Positions 1 to 9,264 are shown, counted from the stretch's first letter. The stretch: 56,517 bases of DNA from Candidatus Zixiibacteriota bacterium (GCA_030692925.1 JAUYBY010000062.1:1-56517), one strand, 5' to 3'. Numbers and translations: made by a program. The notes: generated from the letters alone by a model not told the origin.

Positions 1-80
1 TACCTGTGTCAGTTGATTGATCTGTAACCTATGCTACTTGATAATACACTAAAGCCTTCCGCTACAAAAGGAGGAAGGCA

Positions 81-1124
81 GTGGAACAAAGAAAATTTAT
101 CGATTTAAGGAGCGATACTGTCACCCGTCCCTCTAAGGAGATGAGAAAAGCCATTGCCGAGGCTGAGGTGGGGGATGACGTTTTCGGGGACGACCCAACC
201 GTCATAAAATTGGAGGAGATGGTGGCTTTCCTTTTAGGGAAACAGAAAGCTCTTTTTGTCCCTTCCGGGACTATGGGCAACCAGGTCTGCTTAAGGTCCT
301 TGACTAATCCAGGGGATGAGGTCATCTTGGAAGTAAACTCGCATATCTACAATTATGAAGTTGGCGCACCTGCGGCTTTGTCCGGGCTTCAGCTTCATCC
401 TATAAAAGGTGAAAGAGGGATTATGAAGGCTGAGCAAATCTTTGAAGAGATCAGGCCTGACAATATTCATCATCCGCCAACTGCACTCATCGTCATCGAA
501 AATACCCATAACCGGGCAGGAGGAACGATTTATTCTCTTGAAGTAGTGCAGAAAATCAATGAGGTGGCACTAAAGTGTAACGTGAAGATGCATCTGGATG
601 GTGCCAGACTATGGAACGCTTCTGTTGCCACCGGGATTCCCCTGAATATGTATGCCAGCTATTTTGATTCGGTTTCCGTGTGCTTATCCAAGGGCTTAGG
701 AGCGCCAATTGGCTCGGTTGTTGCAGGGAGCACGGAGTTTATCAAAAAAGCACGCAAGAATAGAAAGATGTTTGGAGGCGGAATGAGGCAGGTGGGGATT
801 ATCGCGGCTGCGGGGATTTATGCGATTGAGCATAATGTCAACCGCTTGTCAGAAGACCACAAAAATGCCCGGCTTTTGGCTGAGGGGTTATCGAAGATAA
901 AAGAGATTTATATCGATATGGAGACAGTGCAGACGAATATGGTGATTCTGGAGATTAAGGAGGAAGGGAAGGATGCAGAGTGGTTGGTGGAAAGACTGAA
1001 GGAAAATGGGATTCTTAGTATTCCTTTTGGGAAAAGAAAAATGAGACTGGTTACGCATCTGGATGTGAATACAGAAGATATTCATCAGACGATTGAGGTT
1101 TTTAAGAGGGTGTTTGAGGGTTAA
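81..1124 (+). CDS. ltaE: Low-specificity L-threonine aldolase
   Basis: PLP-dependent enzyme of 347 residues that splits L-threonine (and allo-threonine) into glycine and acetaldehyde in the cytoplasm. The N-terminus LRSDTVTRPS, the VGDDVFGDDP block, the PSGTMGNQ loop, the HLDGARLWNA strand and the PLP-binding lysine in LSKGLGAPIGS (about Lys204) are the family signature in the usual order, and the length is normal. The start is GTG at 81, chosen because AAAGGAGG lies 6 to 14 bases upstream. It stands alone: the next gene on the same strand is 170 bases away and differs in base composition. The assignment to the aldolase family is firm; stereospecificity cannot be read from sequence. Confidence 0.93.
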   Translation: MEQRKFIDLRSDTVTRPSKEMRKAIAEAEVGDDVFGDDPTVIKLEEMVAFLLGKQKALFVPSGTMGNQVCLRSLTNPGDEVILEVNSHIYNYEVGAPAALSGLQLHPIKGERGIMKAEQIFEEIRPDNIHHPPTALIVIENTHNRAGGTIYSLEVVQKINEVALKCNVKMHLDGARLWNASVATGIPLNMYASYFDSVSVCLSKGLGAPIGSVVAGSTEFIKKARKNRKMFGGGMRQVGIIAAAGIYAIEHNVNRLSEDHKNARLLAEGLSKIKEIYIDMETVQTNMVILEIKEEGKDAEWLVERLKENGILSIPFGKRKMRLVTHLDVNTEDIHQTIEVFKRVFEG

Positions 1125-1217
1125 CAAAAGTAGTGCAGGATGCAAAATTTAGAACCATTACATCAGTATCCTGCCCCTTTCCACTCTATGTAGGTCAGAA
1201 TGGTTACACATTTTTAG

Positions 1218-1250
1218 TTGACTATAGATTATTATAGGATATAATATAAT
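1218..1250 (+). promoter_or_regulatory. Promoter of the GmrSD-type gene
   Basis: TTGACT at 1218-1223 and TATAAT at 1240-1245 are separated by 16 bases; a second TATAAT follows at 1245-1250. The -10 region lies inside the first copy of the direct repeat described separately. Confidence 0.6.
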
Positions 1251-1297
1251 CAAGAAACTAAGATAACCAGTAAGTATCATATTATAGGATAAAATAT
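1231..1297 (+). promoter_or_regulatory. Two direct repeats over promoter and start codon (putative operator)
   Basis: ATTATAGGATATAATAT at 1231-1247 recurs as ATTATAGGATAAAATAT at 1281-1297, 16 of 17 bases identical and exactly 50 bases apart. Copy one contains the -10 box; copy two contains the AGGA that would serve as ribosome binding site and runs into the ATG at 1296. This layout suits autoregulation by a DNA- or RNA-binding protein. The function is inference. Confidence 0.45.
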
Positions 1298-3092
1298 GCA
1301 AACTCAAAAGTATTCAGTCAATCAACACTTAACGGAAACAGTTCTATCGTGGGTGAAATCAGGTGAGATAGCAATACCTGAAATTCAAAGACCTTTTGTG
1401 TGGGATTCAACAAAAATCAGGGATTTAATGGATTCATTGTATCAAGGATATCCTATAGGTTATTTAATTGTTTGGCGTAATCCAACAGTGAAGCTAAAAG
1501 ATGGCACCATAGCGGAGGGAAAGAAAATTCTTATTGATGGACAACAACGTGTCATAGCACTAAAAGCTGCTATTTTGGGTGAAAGGGTAATCAACAAGGA
1601 ATACAAAAAAATCAAGATAACAATAGCATTTAACCCCAAAGAAGAAAAGTTTGAAGTGTTTAACCCTGCTATTGAAAAAGATAATAGTTGGTTACCCGAT
1701 ATATCTAAGATTATAGGGGGCGACGTAAATATACTTGAGTTGGTTGATGATTATTGTACAAAAAACCGGGACATCGACCGTAATTCTTTTTATCAGAAAA
1801 TAGAATCTTTAAGACAAATAACGAAGAAACAAATAGGAATAATTGAGTTAGAGCATGACTTAAATATTGAAATAGTGACAGAAATTTTTATACGGATTAA
1901 CTCTCAAGGGGTCAAGTTAGATCAGGCTGATTTCGCCATGTCAAAAATTGCATCCAATGAACGTTATGGAGGGTCAAATCTTAGAAAGTGCATAGATTAC
2001 TTCTGCCATTTGTCAATTGCTCCTGAGTTTCACTCCCACATTATCGAAGTAGATAAGGATTTTTCTGCTACGGACTATTTTCAAAAGATATCTTGGCTAA
2101 AGAATGAAAAAGATGATTTATATGACCCTGATTATAATGATATGTTGAGAGTCGCTTTTACCTCCGAATTTAATAGAGGGAAATTAGCAGATTTGGTCAG
2201 TTTGCTATCAGGCAGAAATTTTGAAACAAGAACATACGAAGAAGAGATAGCAAAAGAATCTTTTGAGACGCTTGAGAAAGGCATACTGAACTTCATAAAT
2301 GAAACTAATTTCAAGCGGTTCATAATGATAATTAAATCAGCTGGATTTATTTCTCCCGATTTAATCCGTTCCCAAAATGTTCTAAACTTTGCATATATTT
2401 TATATCTTAAACTAAGATCTCAAAATTATAATCCCGCCGATATAGAACAATTTGTGCGTAAATGGCTTGTATTATCAATCTTAACAGGTAGGTATTCAGC
2501 CTCTCCTGAAACTTCGTTTGATTATGACATAAAAAATATTTCCAATAAAAATTTTAGCGAGTATCTTCAGAGTATAGAAAATGCTGAGTTATCAAATAGT
2601 TTCTGGGATGTTGCATTACTGCAACGCTTTGATAGTTCGGTATCCAGTAGTCCGTATTTTAATGTTTACTTGGCTGCTCAAGTAAAGGCGAATGATAAAG
2701 GCTTTTTATCAAAAGATATTTCAGTGAAAGACCTAATCGCACACAGGGGAGACATACATCATATATTCCCGAAAGACTATCTTAAGAAGAATGGGTTAAA
2801 AAGAGGGGATTATAACCAAATTGCTAACTATGTTTATATGCAATCTGAGATAAATATTAAGATTGGCGATAAAGCTCCATGTGAATATTTCAAGGAAGTA
2901 GAAAGACAATGTAATGGAGATAAATTGAAATATGGTGGTATAAATGATCTGGGGAGTTTACGAAACAATTTAAAGATGAATTGTGTTCTCGATACTATAT
3001 TTTCAATGGATATTAGTAATTATGGCGAGTTTTTAAAGCAAAGAAGATTATTAATGGCAAGAAAAATAAAGGATTATTATTTTTCTTTATAA
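1296..3092 (+). CDS. GmrSD-type DUF262/DUF1524 restriction protein
   Basis: A 598-residue single-chain protein. The N-terminal DUF262 domain shows [10 protein letters not shown] (about 27-36) and ILIDGQQR (about 78-85), the DGQQR ParB-like nucleotide-binding motif. The C-terminal DUF1524 HNH-like nuclease shows IHHIFP (about 486-491) followed by the spaced asparagines of [18 protein letters not shown]. In this family (GmrSD, BrxU, SspE) the first domain uses NTP to control the second, which cuts modified or foreign DNA; type IV restriction of modified phage DNA is therefore the likely role. It has its own promoter, no partner genes, and is clearly more AT-rich than its neighbours, which suggests horizontal acquisition. 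The substrate modification cannot be deduced. Confidence 0.85.
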   Translation: MQTQKYSVNQHLTETVLSWVKSGEIAIPEIQRPFVWDSTKIRDLMDSLYQGYPIGYLIVWRNPTVKLKDGTIAEGKKILIDGQQRVIALKAAILGERVINKEYKKIKITIAFNPKEEKFEVFNPAIEKDNSWLPDISKIIGGDVNILELVDDYCTKNRDIDRNSFYQKIESLRQITKKQIGIIELEHDLNIEIVTEIFIRINSQGVKLDQADFAMSKIASNERYGGSNLRKCIDYFCHLSIAPEFHSHIIEVDKDFSATDYFQKISWLKNEKDDLYDPDYNDMLRVAFTSEFNRGKLADLVSLLSGRNFETRTYEEEIAKESFETLEKGILNFINETNFKRFIMIIKSAGFISPDLIRSQNVLNFAYILYLKLRSQNYNPADIEQFVRKWLVLSILTGRYSASPETSFDYDIKNISNKNFSEYLQSIENAELSNSFWDVALLQRFDSSVSSSPYFNVYLAAQVKANDKGFLSKDISVKDLIAHRGDIHHIFPKDYLKKNGLKRGDYNQIANYVYMQSEINIKIGDKAPCEYFKEVERQCNGDKLKYGGINDLGSLRNNLKMNCVLDTIFSMDISNYGEFLKQRRLLMARKIKDYYFSL

Positions 3093-3320
3093 ACTCTGAT
3101 CTATTTACTTTCGCAACATGGCTGATTCCTTTTTCGTTTGCTACGACTGGATCCAAATGAGTAAAAAGTCGAGAACAATATGCTATGCCCCCATCATTTG
3201 TGAGTCCATTATATGAATTAACCCTTACTTTTTCAGGTTTAGCACTCTGATGCTATCCGCTGGCTTCTTTCCTAAAATATAGAAACCTGCCAGCAGCTAA
3301 CTTGTAGAAAAGAGGAAAAA

Positions 3321-4898
3321 ATGAAAAGTAAATCAATAGTTCTGCTTGTTTTGTTCACAATCTTCTTGTCAAGTCTCGCCAAAGCTGAGAACGTAAAACT
3401 GTCCTATCCCCCAGATGTGGTTTCTGCTCTTGATTCCGCCGGGAGTAATCGAGTGGAGCTGGAAAAGGTTTTGTCGCATTATACTTCTGCAAAGGATTCC
3501 TTGAAACTGGAAGCCGCATTTTTCCTGATCGGCAATATGGAAGGGCACAGCTACGTGACTTATGCTCTTCAAGACACTAACAGAAAAGAGGTCAGCTTCA
3601 ACGTTCTTGATTATCGGGATTATGACACCTTAAGAGCGGAATGGGATACTTTGGAACAACGTTATGGTTCCCTTGATTTCGAAAAGAAAGAAATAATTTA
3701 CGACTTGAATACCGTCACAGCCGATTTCTTGATCAAGCAAATAGATTACTCGTTTAAAGCCTGGCGGGAAAAACCCTGGGCAAAGAAATTATCTTTTGAA
3801 CAGTTTTGCGAATATGTGCTGCCCTATCGAGGGAGCAATGAGCCTCTGGAGAGCTGGCGTGAGTTTTTCTGGGAGAAGTACAAAGGTCTGGAAAAGAAGA
3901 TGACAGACCCCTATGACCCTATTCAGGTAGCAAAATTGATCAATGATGATGTCAAGTCGTGGTTTGCCTTTGACCCGCGCTATTATTATCACCCGACTGA
4001 CCAGGGGCTTTCTGAGATGCTCAAAAATCATCTGGGAAGATGTGAGGATATGACCAATGTGACCATTTATGCTATGAGAGCGAATGGTCTAGCTGTTACT
4101 TCCGACTACACCCCTTTCTGGGCAAATGCCGGGAATAACCATGCGTGGAATGCAATAGTTACTCTGGATGGTAAAGTGATTCCCTTTATGGGAGCTGAGG
4201 CAAATCCGGGAGAATATCATCTTTGGAACAAACTCGCCAAAGTCTATCGCAAGACCTTTGATAAACAAAAAGACAATCTTGCCTTTCAGGAGAAAAAGCA
4301 AAAGGAGATACCGGGCTGGCTTGCGGGTAAAAGTTATAAAGATGTCACCAAAGATTACGAAGAGGTTTGTGATGTAACGGTCAACTTCAATAAAGAGATT
4401 CCGGACTCGGTGGATATCTCATACCTATGCGTTTTCAACGATGGCGAGTGGCAGCCTGTTCACTGGGGTAGAATCGAGAACAAAAGTGCAGTCTTCACGG
4501 ATATGGGGAAGGACATCGCTTACCTGCCGGCCCTCTATCTGAATGGCAAGGTCGTTCCCTATGGCGATCCGTTTATTCTTCTCTCTGATTGCAGTGTCCA
4601 GGAGATTCAGGGTGATGAGAAGAAAACTACGTCGTTAGCTCTAACTTCCACGACTGCCAGGAAACAAGAAGCGTCAACTGATGGGATAGCGAAAACATTC
4701 CTCACGCAGGGAAAGGAATATGAACTTTTTTACTGGAAGGATGGCTGGCAGAAATTGGGAAGTTCAGTTGCGGGCGATAAGCCTCTGGTTTTCGAAAAAG
4801 TCCCAACAGGATGTCTTTACTGGCTTGTTCCAAAAGACTCTGACAAAGAGGAGGAAAGAATTTTCACGGTTGAAGATGAGAAGCAAGTATGGTGGTAG
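3321..4898 (+). CDS. Secreted transglutaminase-like protein
   Basis: 525 residues with an N-terminal signal peptide (MKSKSIVLLVLF..., cleavage after about LAKA). The middle contains a transglutaminase/protease-like core: the catalytic Cys in GRCEDMTN (about residue 240) and the His in NNHAWNAIV (about 275). The C-terminal third is beta-rich and unassigned. Such proteins occur in Bacteroidetes and related phyla as exported peptidases or cross-linking enzymes; which of these applies here is not shown. ATG at 3321 follows GAGGAA with good spacing. The gene is monocistronic: 228 bases of featureless sequence precede it, and a strong terminator at 4969-4999 follows. Confidence 0.75.
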   Translation: MKSKSIVLLVLFTIFLSSLAKAENVKLSYPPDVVSALDSAGSNRVELEKVLSHYTSAKDSLKLEAAFFLIGNMEGHSYVTYALQDTNRKEVSFNVLDYRDYDTLRAEWDTLEQRYGSLDFEKKEIIYDLNTVTADFLIKQIDYSFKAWREKPWAKKLSFEQFCEYVLPYRGSNEPLESWREFFWEKYKGLEKKMTDPYDPIQVAKLINDDVKSWFAFDPRYYYHPTDQGLSEMLKNHLGRCEDMTNVTIYAMRANGLAVTSDYTPFWANAGNNHAWNAIVTLDGKVIPFMGAEANPGEYHLWNKLAKVYRKTFDKQKDNLAFQEKKQKEIPGWLAGKSYKDVTKDYEEVCDVTVNFNKEIPDSVDISYLCVFNDGEWQPVHWGRIENKSAVFTDMGKDIAYLPALYLNGKVVPYGDPFILLSDCSVQEIQGDEKKTTSLALTSTTARKQEASTDGIAKTFLTQGKEYELFYWKDGWQKLGSSVAGDKPLVFEKVPTGCLYWLVPKDSDKEEERIFTVEDEKQVWW

Positions 4899-4911
4899 AT
4901 CTTTCTGCACC

Positions 4912-4943
4912 GCACCCCCAAACGGTTTGGGGGTGCCACCCTC
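4912..4943 (+). repeat. Family A palindrome, copy 1
   Basis: Inverted arms CACCCCCAAAC and GTTTGGGGGTG at 4913-4935 separated by one base, followed by CCACC on the right. This is one of nine copies in the window of a palindrome that brackets the RAYT gene at 25182-25748. Confidence 0.8.
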
Positions 4944-4968
4944 ACGAATGATACTGACCTCACCCTGA

Positions 4969-4999
4969 CCCTCTCCTAAAAGGAGAGGGATTTTTTTTT
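4969..4999 (+). terminator. Intrinsic terminator after the transglutaminase-like gene
   Basis: A perfect 9-bp stem CCCTCTCCT / AGGAGAGGG with an AAA loop, followed by nine T residues. Confidence 0.85.
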
Positions 5000-5504
5000 A
5001 CGGGCGAACCTGCGTGTTCGCCCGAAAGGTAAAACAGACATTCCTGTCTGTTTTGACAGTCAGAGAGCTAAGCGGGCTGGCTCTTAACCACAAGGATGTC
5101 AGACCTACCAAGGGTTTGTAGAAGTAATTCATGAATTGCCCCTACAATTTGCATTCAAATAATGTAATTTAGGGTTAAAGAGGAAAATGCAAAATAAATC
5201 CGCATTTTTATAATGACGGTCATAGTTTTTATATTTTGATGGTTTATTTTTATTGCTGTCAAAAACGACAATAATTTTTAACTCCTGTTGTTGCTTCTTC
5301 CCCCCATCCTCGCTGAGGAAACCTTCGGCGGGGATTTTTTTATGATTGGTCTTTTTGGAAGAATAATGGCCCCACGTTGAGGGCAACGTGGGGATACCAT
5401 GTCTTATTGACTTTTTTTGTAGGGGCGAGGTTTCCTCGCCCTTGGTTCTCAGGGCGGCGAATCTGTCGAACCTTCGAACAGAATGCTCGTCCCCACTTTT
5501 GGTC
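5000..5504. other. Gene-free stretch packed with palindromes
   Basis: No credible gene. It holds a hairpin with arms CGGGCGAAC/GTTCGCCCG (about 5000-5023), another with AAAACAGAC/GTCTGTTTT (about 5032-5055), a terminator-like hairpin with T tract (5306-5341), a family D palindrome CCCCACGTTG/CAACGTGGGG (5370-5392) and GGGGCGAGG/CCTCGCCC (about 5422-5441). The promoter of the Crp-family gene begins at 5505. Confidence 0.6.
5306..5341 (+). terminator. Hairpin with T tract
   Basis: Stem ATCCTCGCTGAGG pairs with CCTTCGGCGGGGAT through several G-T wobbles around an AAA loop, followed by seven T residues. No gene ends immediately upstream, so it may be a decayed element rather than a working terminator. 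Confidence 0.5.
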
Positions 5505-5548
5505 TTGACATAGAATAACGACAGGTTAAATTATCGTTAAATATATCG
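5505..5548 (+). promoter_or_regulatory. Promoter and tandem repeat upstream of the Crp-family gene
   Basis: TTGACA at 5505-5510 and TAAATT at 5527-5532 (16-base spacer). TTAAATTATCG (5526-5536) is followed directly by TTAAATATATCG (5537-5548); the near-repeat over the -10 and start region could be an autoregulatory site, but it is not a canonical Crp/Fnr palindrome. Confidence 0.4.
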
Positions 5549-5574
5549 TAATATAAGAAGTGAGGTTACTTTAG

Positions 5575-6261
5575 ATGTTGAAAAAATTAGAAATAGTCGG
5601 GAGAATCCCATTTTTTTCGGACTTGTCTGAAAACGAGCTTTTAGAGGTCAGCCAGAAATTCTCAGAAAGGGAATTTAAAAAAGGAGAATACCTGTTCTGG
5701 GAGGGTGAGCCTGCTTCTTACTTGTATGTGATCAAATCCGGAAAGGTGAAGGTTCTAAAACATTCAGCAGGTGGTAAAGAGATAGTATTAGAAGTCGTAA
5801 CTCCTGGTGAAATCTGCGGAGGGGGGACGATATTCTCTGAGATCCAGTATGCCTCAGCCAGAGCTGAGGAAAAGTCAAGAGTCTACTCTCTTTCAAAGAG
5901 GGATTTACTTTCCCTGCTCAAAACCCAGGAAGGCTTAGCCCAGGGGGTCATAAGTTTTCTGGGAAGAAAGCTGATGCAAGCCCATGAGATGATGATTGGG
6001 CTTATCTCGGGAAAGGTGGAGAAAAGACTGGCTGCGCTCCTGCTCGGGCTTTCAGAGAAGCACGGCACGCCGTTTCCGGGTGGGATAAAGATCAACCTTA
6101 AACTTACCCGGCAGGACATGGCAGACTCCGTGGGAACGACCGTGGAAACAGCCATCCGTGTGATGAGCCGGTTCAAAAAAGAGGGGATTTTGGGGTCAAG
6201 CTCAAAAGAGATCGTAATCAAAGATAAGGGAAAGCTCAGGGAATTAGTCAGGGAAGTTTAG
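5575..6261 (+). CDS. Crp/Fnr-family transcriptional regulator
   Basis: 228 residues of normal family length. Residues about 14-125 form a cyclic-nucleotide-binding beta-roll (KKGEYLFWEGEPA, VIKSGKVKVLK, GEICGGG), followed by the dimerisation helix and a winged HTH at about 150-215 (LTRQDMADSVGTTVETAIRVMSRF). There is only one cysteine, so an Fnr-type Fe-S cluster is not possible; the effector may be a cyclic nucleotide or another small molecule, or the sensor may be ligand-free. ATG 5575 has GAGGT eight bases upstream. It converges on the PAP2 gene with an 10-base gap, so target genes are not indicated by position. Confidence 0.9.
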   Translation: MLKKLEIVGRIPFFSDLSENELLEVSQKFSEREFKKGEYLFWEGEPASYLYVIKSGKVKVLKHSAGGKEIVLEVVTPGEICGGGTIFSEIQYASARAEEKSRVYSLSKRDLLSLLKTQEGLAQGVISFLGRKLMQAHEMMIGLISGKVEKRLAALLLGLSEKHGTPFPGGIKINLKLTRQDMADSVGTTVETAIRVMSRFKKEGILGSSSKEIVIKDKGKLRELVREV

Positions 6262-6271
6262 AAGCGAAAAG

Positions 6272-7222
6272 TCATATCGCCCGTTTTTTTGGTAGCTGCG
6301 CCTTTTCTGCAGGGGCGACCCACTCTTTGGCTTCGCTCAGAGCAGTGAGCCTGTCGAACTGCCGGGTAGCTCCTACATTCTTTGACAACCTCGCGGACAA
6401 ATATACGCTTGCCAAGCCTATTAAAATTCCTGCAATGACATCGGAAAAATAATGATACCTGCCGTAGACCGTGGCTAAGAAAAAAAGCAGAATTATTGGA
6501 CAGACAAAGGCGAATAATTTTTTGTCAAAACGATAGGATAAGAATATCATCACGGTCCCGGCAGCGCAGTGGGCAGAGGGGAAGGAGCCGCCCTGGAACT
6601 GTCCGTTTCCTTCAATGTAAAGCATAATCTTTCTAAAGATGAACCCCTCCAGCTCCTTGCCACCATCCAGGACGAAGCGGGGACTGGCTGCTGGGAAAAT
6701 AAAAAAACCCAGGAAGCAAATGGAATATGCTAAAATCAAAGGTAAAAGGAACTGATCCAGAGCTTGCGGATTGACTTTGAAATAGAAGTAAATACACAAA
6801 AAGGGTATCATGGGCAGATAGATGAAGTAAGCAAACATAAAGATTTCGGTGGTGACCGGTGAAAAGAATTTCTCCAGCCAGAAATTGGGCAGAACCCCGA
6901 ATAGATTTATTTCAAAACTCATAATTAAATTATCATACCAGCCCGGATAAAAGATGTGAACCATCTGTCCTGATTCCTTATATAGGTAAATAGAGGCGAT
7001 TAAAGGGAAAATCGCAAGGCCAAAACCCAGAACATTACTGATCAGTTTCTCCCTTAAAAAGGAAAAAGAAATCAAACCCAAAATGAAAATTAAATTAAGG
7101 AAGACGAGAGAGGAAAAACCTGAGTTATTCTTGCCGAAAACGATTAAAATCAGAGTCAAACTTAACAGGTAGACCGTTAATAGCCGGTCAACCGGTCTCA
7201 AAAATTCAAAAGGTTTTCTCAT
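6272..7222 (-). CDS. PAP2-superfamily membrane phosphatase/phosphotransferase
   Basis: 316 residues with about six or more membrane helices. The PAP2 motifs are GGSFPSAHCA (catalytic His) and GRYHYFSDVIAG (His and Asp), as in the Aur1/inositolphosphotransferase-like branch. Such enzymes cleave or transfer phosphate or phospho-headgroups on lipids at the membrane. It is the last gene of a three-gene operon: its ATG directly abuts the TAG of the CPBP gene. The last ~40 residues (ATRQFDRLTALSEAKEW...) are not membrane or PAP2 sequence; they are read from an intergenic repeat-like sequence at about 6290-6400, so the native C-terminus was probably replaced or extended by an insertion. The substrate lipid is unknown. 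Confidence 0.8.
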   Translation of the reverse strand: MRKPFEFLRPVDRLLTVYLLSLTLILIVFGKNNSGFSSLVFLNLIFILGLISFSFLREKLISNVLGFGLAIFPLIASIYLYKESGQMVHIFYPGWYDNLIMSFEINLFGVLPNFWLEKFFSPVTTEIFMFAYFIYLPMIPFLCIYFYFKVNPQALDQFLLPLILAYSICFLGFFIFPAASPRFVLDGGKELEGFIFRKIMLYIEGNGQFQGGSFPSAHCAAGTVMIFLSYRFDKKLFAFVCPIILLFFLATVYGRYHYFSDVIAGILIGLASVYLSARLSKNVGATRQFDRLTALSEAKEWVAPAEKAQLPKKRAI

Positions 7223-7924
7223 CTATAAATAAAGGATAAAAAGATCCATAGCTATTCCGATAAACCAGTGTAAGAGGAAAACATAATAAATGGATTTTCC
7301 CCTGAGGGCCAGCTTCCCGAATAATATACCGGCAGCGATGGAGGCTAAAATCTCTCCGTCCGGTTTACCGATATGCATTAATACGGATGGCAAAGTCTGA
7401 ATTAGAATGGCATTCCACTCTCCGAAGACATCTTTCAACCCAAAAAGGAGATACCCCCGGAAAAAGAACTCCCAGCTTATATAGTAAAGCCCGTATATCA
7501 ACTCGTAGAGTAAAACCAACGAGAAAGTTTTTCCAGCCAGGGCAAAGAGAGGGTACTCCGCCTTGAATTGAGGCATCCTTGAAGAAGGGAGAATCATAAC
7601 CAGGGCAATCAAAGGGAATAAAATCAGAAAAGAGGTTATCCCGAATTTGAAATCTCCCTTTTTAAAACCGTAATCTGATATCTTTTCTTTCAGAACATAT
7701 TTTATCAGGATAAAGGGAATTAAGATCAAAAGTAAAACCGAGCAGAGGAAGAAATATATATACGCTGGGAAACAATGTTTGAAATCTACTCCACAAATCG
7801 TAGGGAAAATAGAAACGAATGATTGAGGATAACCATAATATTTGAAAATGACCAGAAGGATAGAAGCAGATAAAAGTATCACGCTCGGCTTGAGGTCGAT
7901 TTTTCCTATGTTAAGTTTATTCAC
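7223..7924 (-). CDS. CPBP-family intramembrane metalloprotease
   Basis: 233 residues, polytopic membrane protein of the CPBP (CAAX protease and bacteriocin-processing, Abi) family. The conserved motif is WEFFFRGYL (the second Glu and Arg of the usual EExxxR are kept, the first Glu is Trp), followed by SVLMHIGK and LLHWFIG, supplying the other expected histidines. It starts at GTG 7924, overlapping the TGA of the upstream epimerase by four bases (GTGA), so the two are translationally coupled. Proteolytic activity is a family inference; the operon setting suggests a membrane or lipid context. Confidence 0.8.
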   Translation of the reverse strand: MNKLNIGKIDLKPSVILLSASILLVIFKYYGYPQSFVSIFPTICGVDFKHCFPAYIYFFLCSVLLLILIPFILIKYVLKEKISDYGFKKGDFKFGITSFLILFPLIALVMILPSSRMPQFKAEYPLFALAGKTFSLVLLYELIYGLYYISWEFFFRGYLLFGLKDVFGEWNAILIQTLPSVLMHIGKPDGEILASIAAGILFGKLALRGKSIYYVFLLHWFIGIAMDLFILYL

Positions 7925-8967
7925 TGTATACTCTGTTTCGCCTCAGGTAAGAGTTTAATAGAATCTCTGTTAGGGGCTGTTTTCTGGTTTAATATCCACT
8001 CACAGGTAATTTTCAGTCCTTCTTTCAGGGGAAGGTACTTATACCCCAGTTCCTTTTCTGCTTTTTCAGATGAATATATCCAATTCTGCAGGAAAGTGTC
8101 TACCCAATCCCGGCTGATCCTCGGATATTTTTTGAATATATTAGCTTTTTTTTCTTCAAGCCAGGCAATGAATCTGGCTATTTTCGGAGGAATACTTATT
8201 TGCAGGTGCTTGGTTCGCATAATCTCATCCAGCAGAGAGAAGAGATTTTTTAAAGTTATGTTGTCACCTCCCAGCAGATACCTTTCACCGGTTTTCCCCT
8301 TTTCCATCGCCAGGATTTGACCTGAGACTACGTCCTCTACAAAGGCATAATTCCCAATTTCTTTACCCCGGTTTAAAATCAGGGGGAATTTCCCTTCGAT
8401 GTATTGTTGCGCTATTCTCGTGACTGAATTGGCTTCGGTCAAAAGTCCTGGACCATACACTCTGGTCGGGTTTACCATCACCAGGTTCAATCCCTTTTCG
8501 ACGAATTTTAAGGCTTCCAGTTCAGCTAGATATTTGCTCTTTTCGTACTCGGTGTAAAAATGGTTTCTTTTCTTCCAGTCTTTTTCAGTAAGGGCTCTAT
8601 CCTGGCTTGGACCCAGAGTTACACAGGATGAAGTGAAAACTATTTTCTTCACTCGATTCTTGAGTGCTGATTCAAATACATTTACTGCACCTCTCACATT
8701 GACTTTGTAGTACTGATTTTTATCAAAGCTCCAGTTTCTGGCATAGGCAGCCAGATGGTAGACTTTATCGCATCCTTTCATCCCTTCTAAAACCGAATTT
8801 TCATCGGTGACATCTCCGTAAAAAAAACGAATCTTCTCTTTTCTTTCTAAATTGGCAATGCTACTCTGCGAACGGACTAAAAGATGCAAAACCTCATCTT
8901 CCAAAGAAAGCCTTTCGATTAATTTTCTTCCGATAAACCCGGTGCCGCCGGTGATAAAAATAGCCAT
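7921..8967 (-). CDS. NAD(P)-dependent epimerase/dehydratase, dihydroflavonol reductase-like
   Basis: 348-residue extended short-chain dehydrogenase. The Rossmann motif GGTGFIGRKL lies at the N-terminus, FTSSCVTLGPS supplies the catalytic Ser, and YEKSK supplies the Tyr and Lys; VNPTRVYGPG follows as usual. Close relatives include sterol/hopanoid-associated epimerases and dihydroflavonol 4-reductase-like proteins, so a lipid- or isoprenoid-linked substrate is plausible given the downstream PAP2 gene. First gene of the minus-strand operon 8967-6272; GAGGG lies about nine bases before ATG 8967. Confidence 0.85.
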   Translation of the reverse strand: MAIFITGGTGFIGRKLIERLSLEDEVLHLLVRSQSSIANLERKEKIRFFYGDVTDENSVLEGMKGCDKVYHLAAYARNWSFDKNQYYKVNVRGAVNVFESALKNRVKKIVFTSSCVTLGPSQDRALTEKDWKKRNHFYTEYEKSKYLAELEALKFVEKGLNLVMVNPTRVYGPGLLTEANSVTRIAQQYIEGKFPLILNRGKEIGNYAFVEDVVSGQILAMEKGKTGERYLLGGDNITLKNLFSLLDEIMRTKHLQISIPPKIARFIAWLEEKKANIFKKYPRISRDWVDTFLQNWIYSSEKAEKELGYKYLPLKEGLKITCEWILNQKTAPNRDSIKLLPEAKQSIQ

Positions 8968-9264
8968 AATCTAAGAACCCTCAATTACTTGTCGGGAAAA
9001 TAAGCTCAATAATGTTTTTGTCAAGGGTTTTTGTGTTTAGCTCAGCTACTCACTGTAGGATGTCTTTTCATGAGTGTCATTTTGTAGGGCAACTCTCAAG
9101 ATCCATTCTGGACCTTCAGGATTACATTTTTTTGCTTTTAGCAAGGCTAAAATCTTGCCTCACTCTTTGTAAAGAAATGGTAGGGGCAATTCATGTCCAT
9201 TTGGATCCATCTGGAAATTGCCCCTACCTCACGACAATAATTTATCTAATCTTTTTAGTGTTTC
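8968..9264. other. Intergenic stretch upstream of the epimerase operon
   Basis: No credible gene on either strand. The only clear structure is the 48-bp element at 9180-9227, annotated separately. Confidence 0.6.
9180..9227 (+). repeat. 48-bp element, copy 1
   Basis: Ends are inverted repeats GTAGGGGCAATT and AATTGCCCCTAC with a fixed interior. Its reverse complement occurs at 30123-30170 with 47 of 48 bases identical, so this is a discrete, recently copied element rather than a random palindrome. Confidence 0.85.

Noticed and set aside
1296-3092. Part of a BREX, Ssp or other multi-gene defence operon
   Set aside because: No pgl, brx, dnd or ssp partner genes flank it; it is solitary.
5575-6261. 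Fnr-type oxygen sensor
   Set aside because: Only one cysteine is present; the cluster-binding cysteines are missing.
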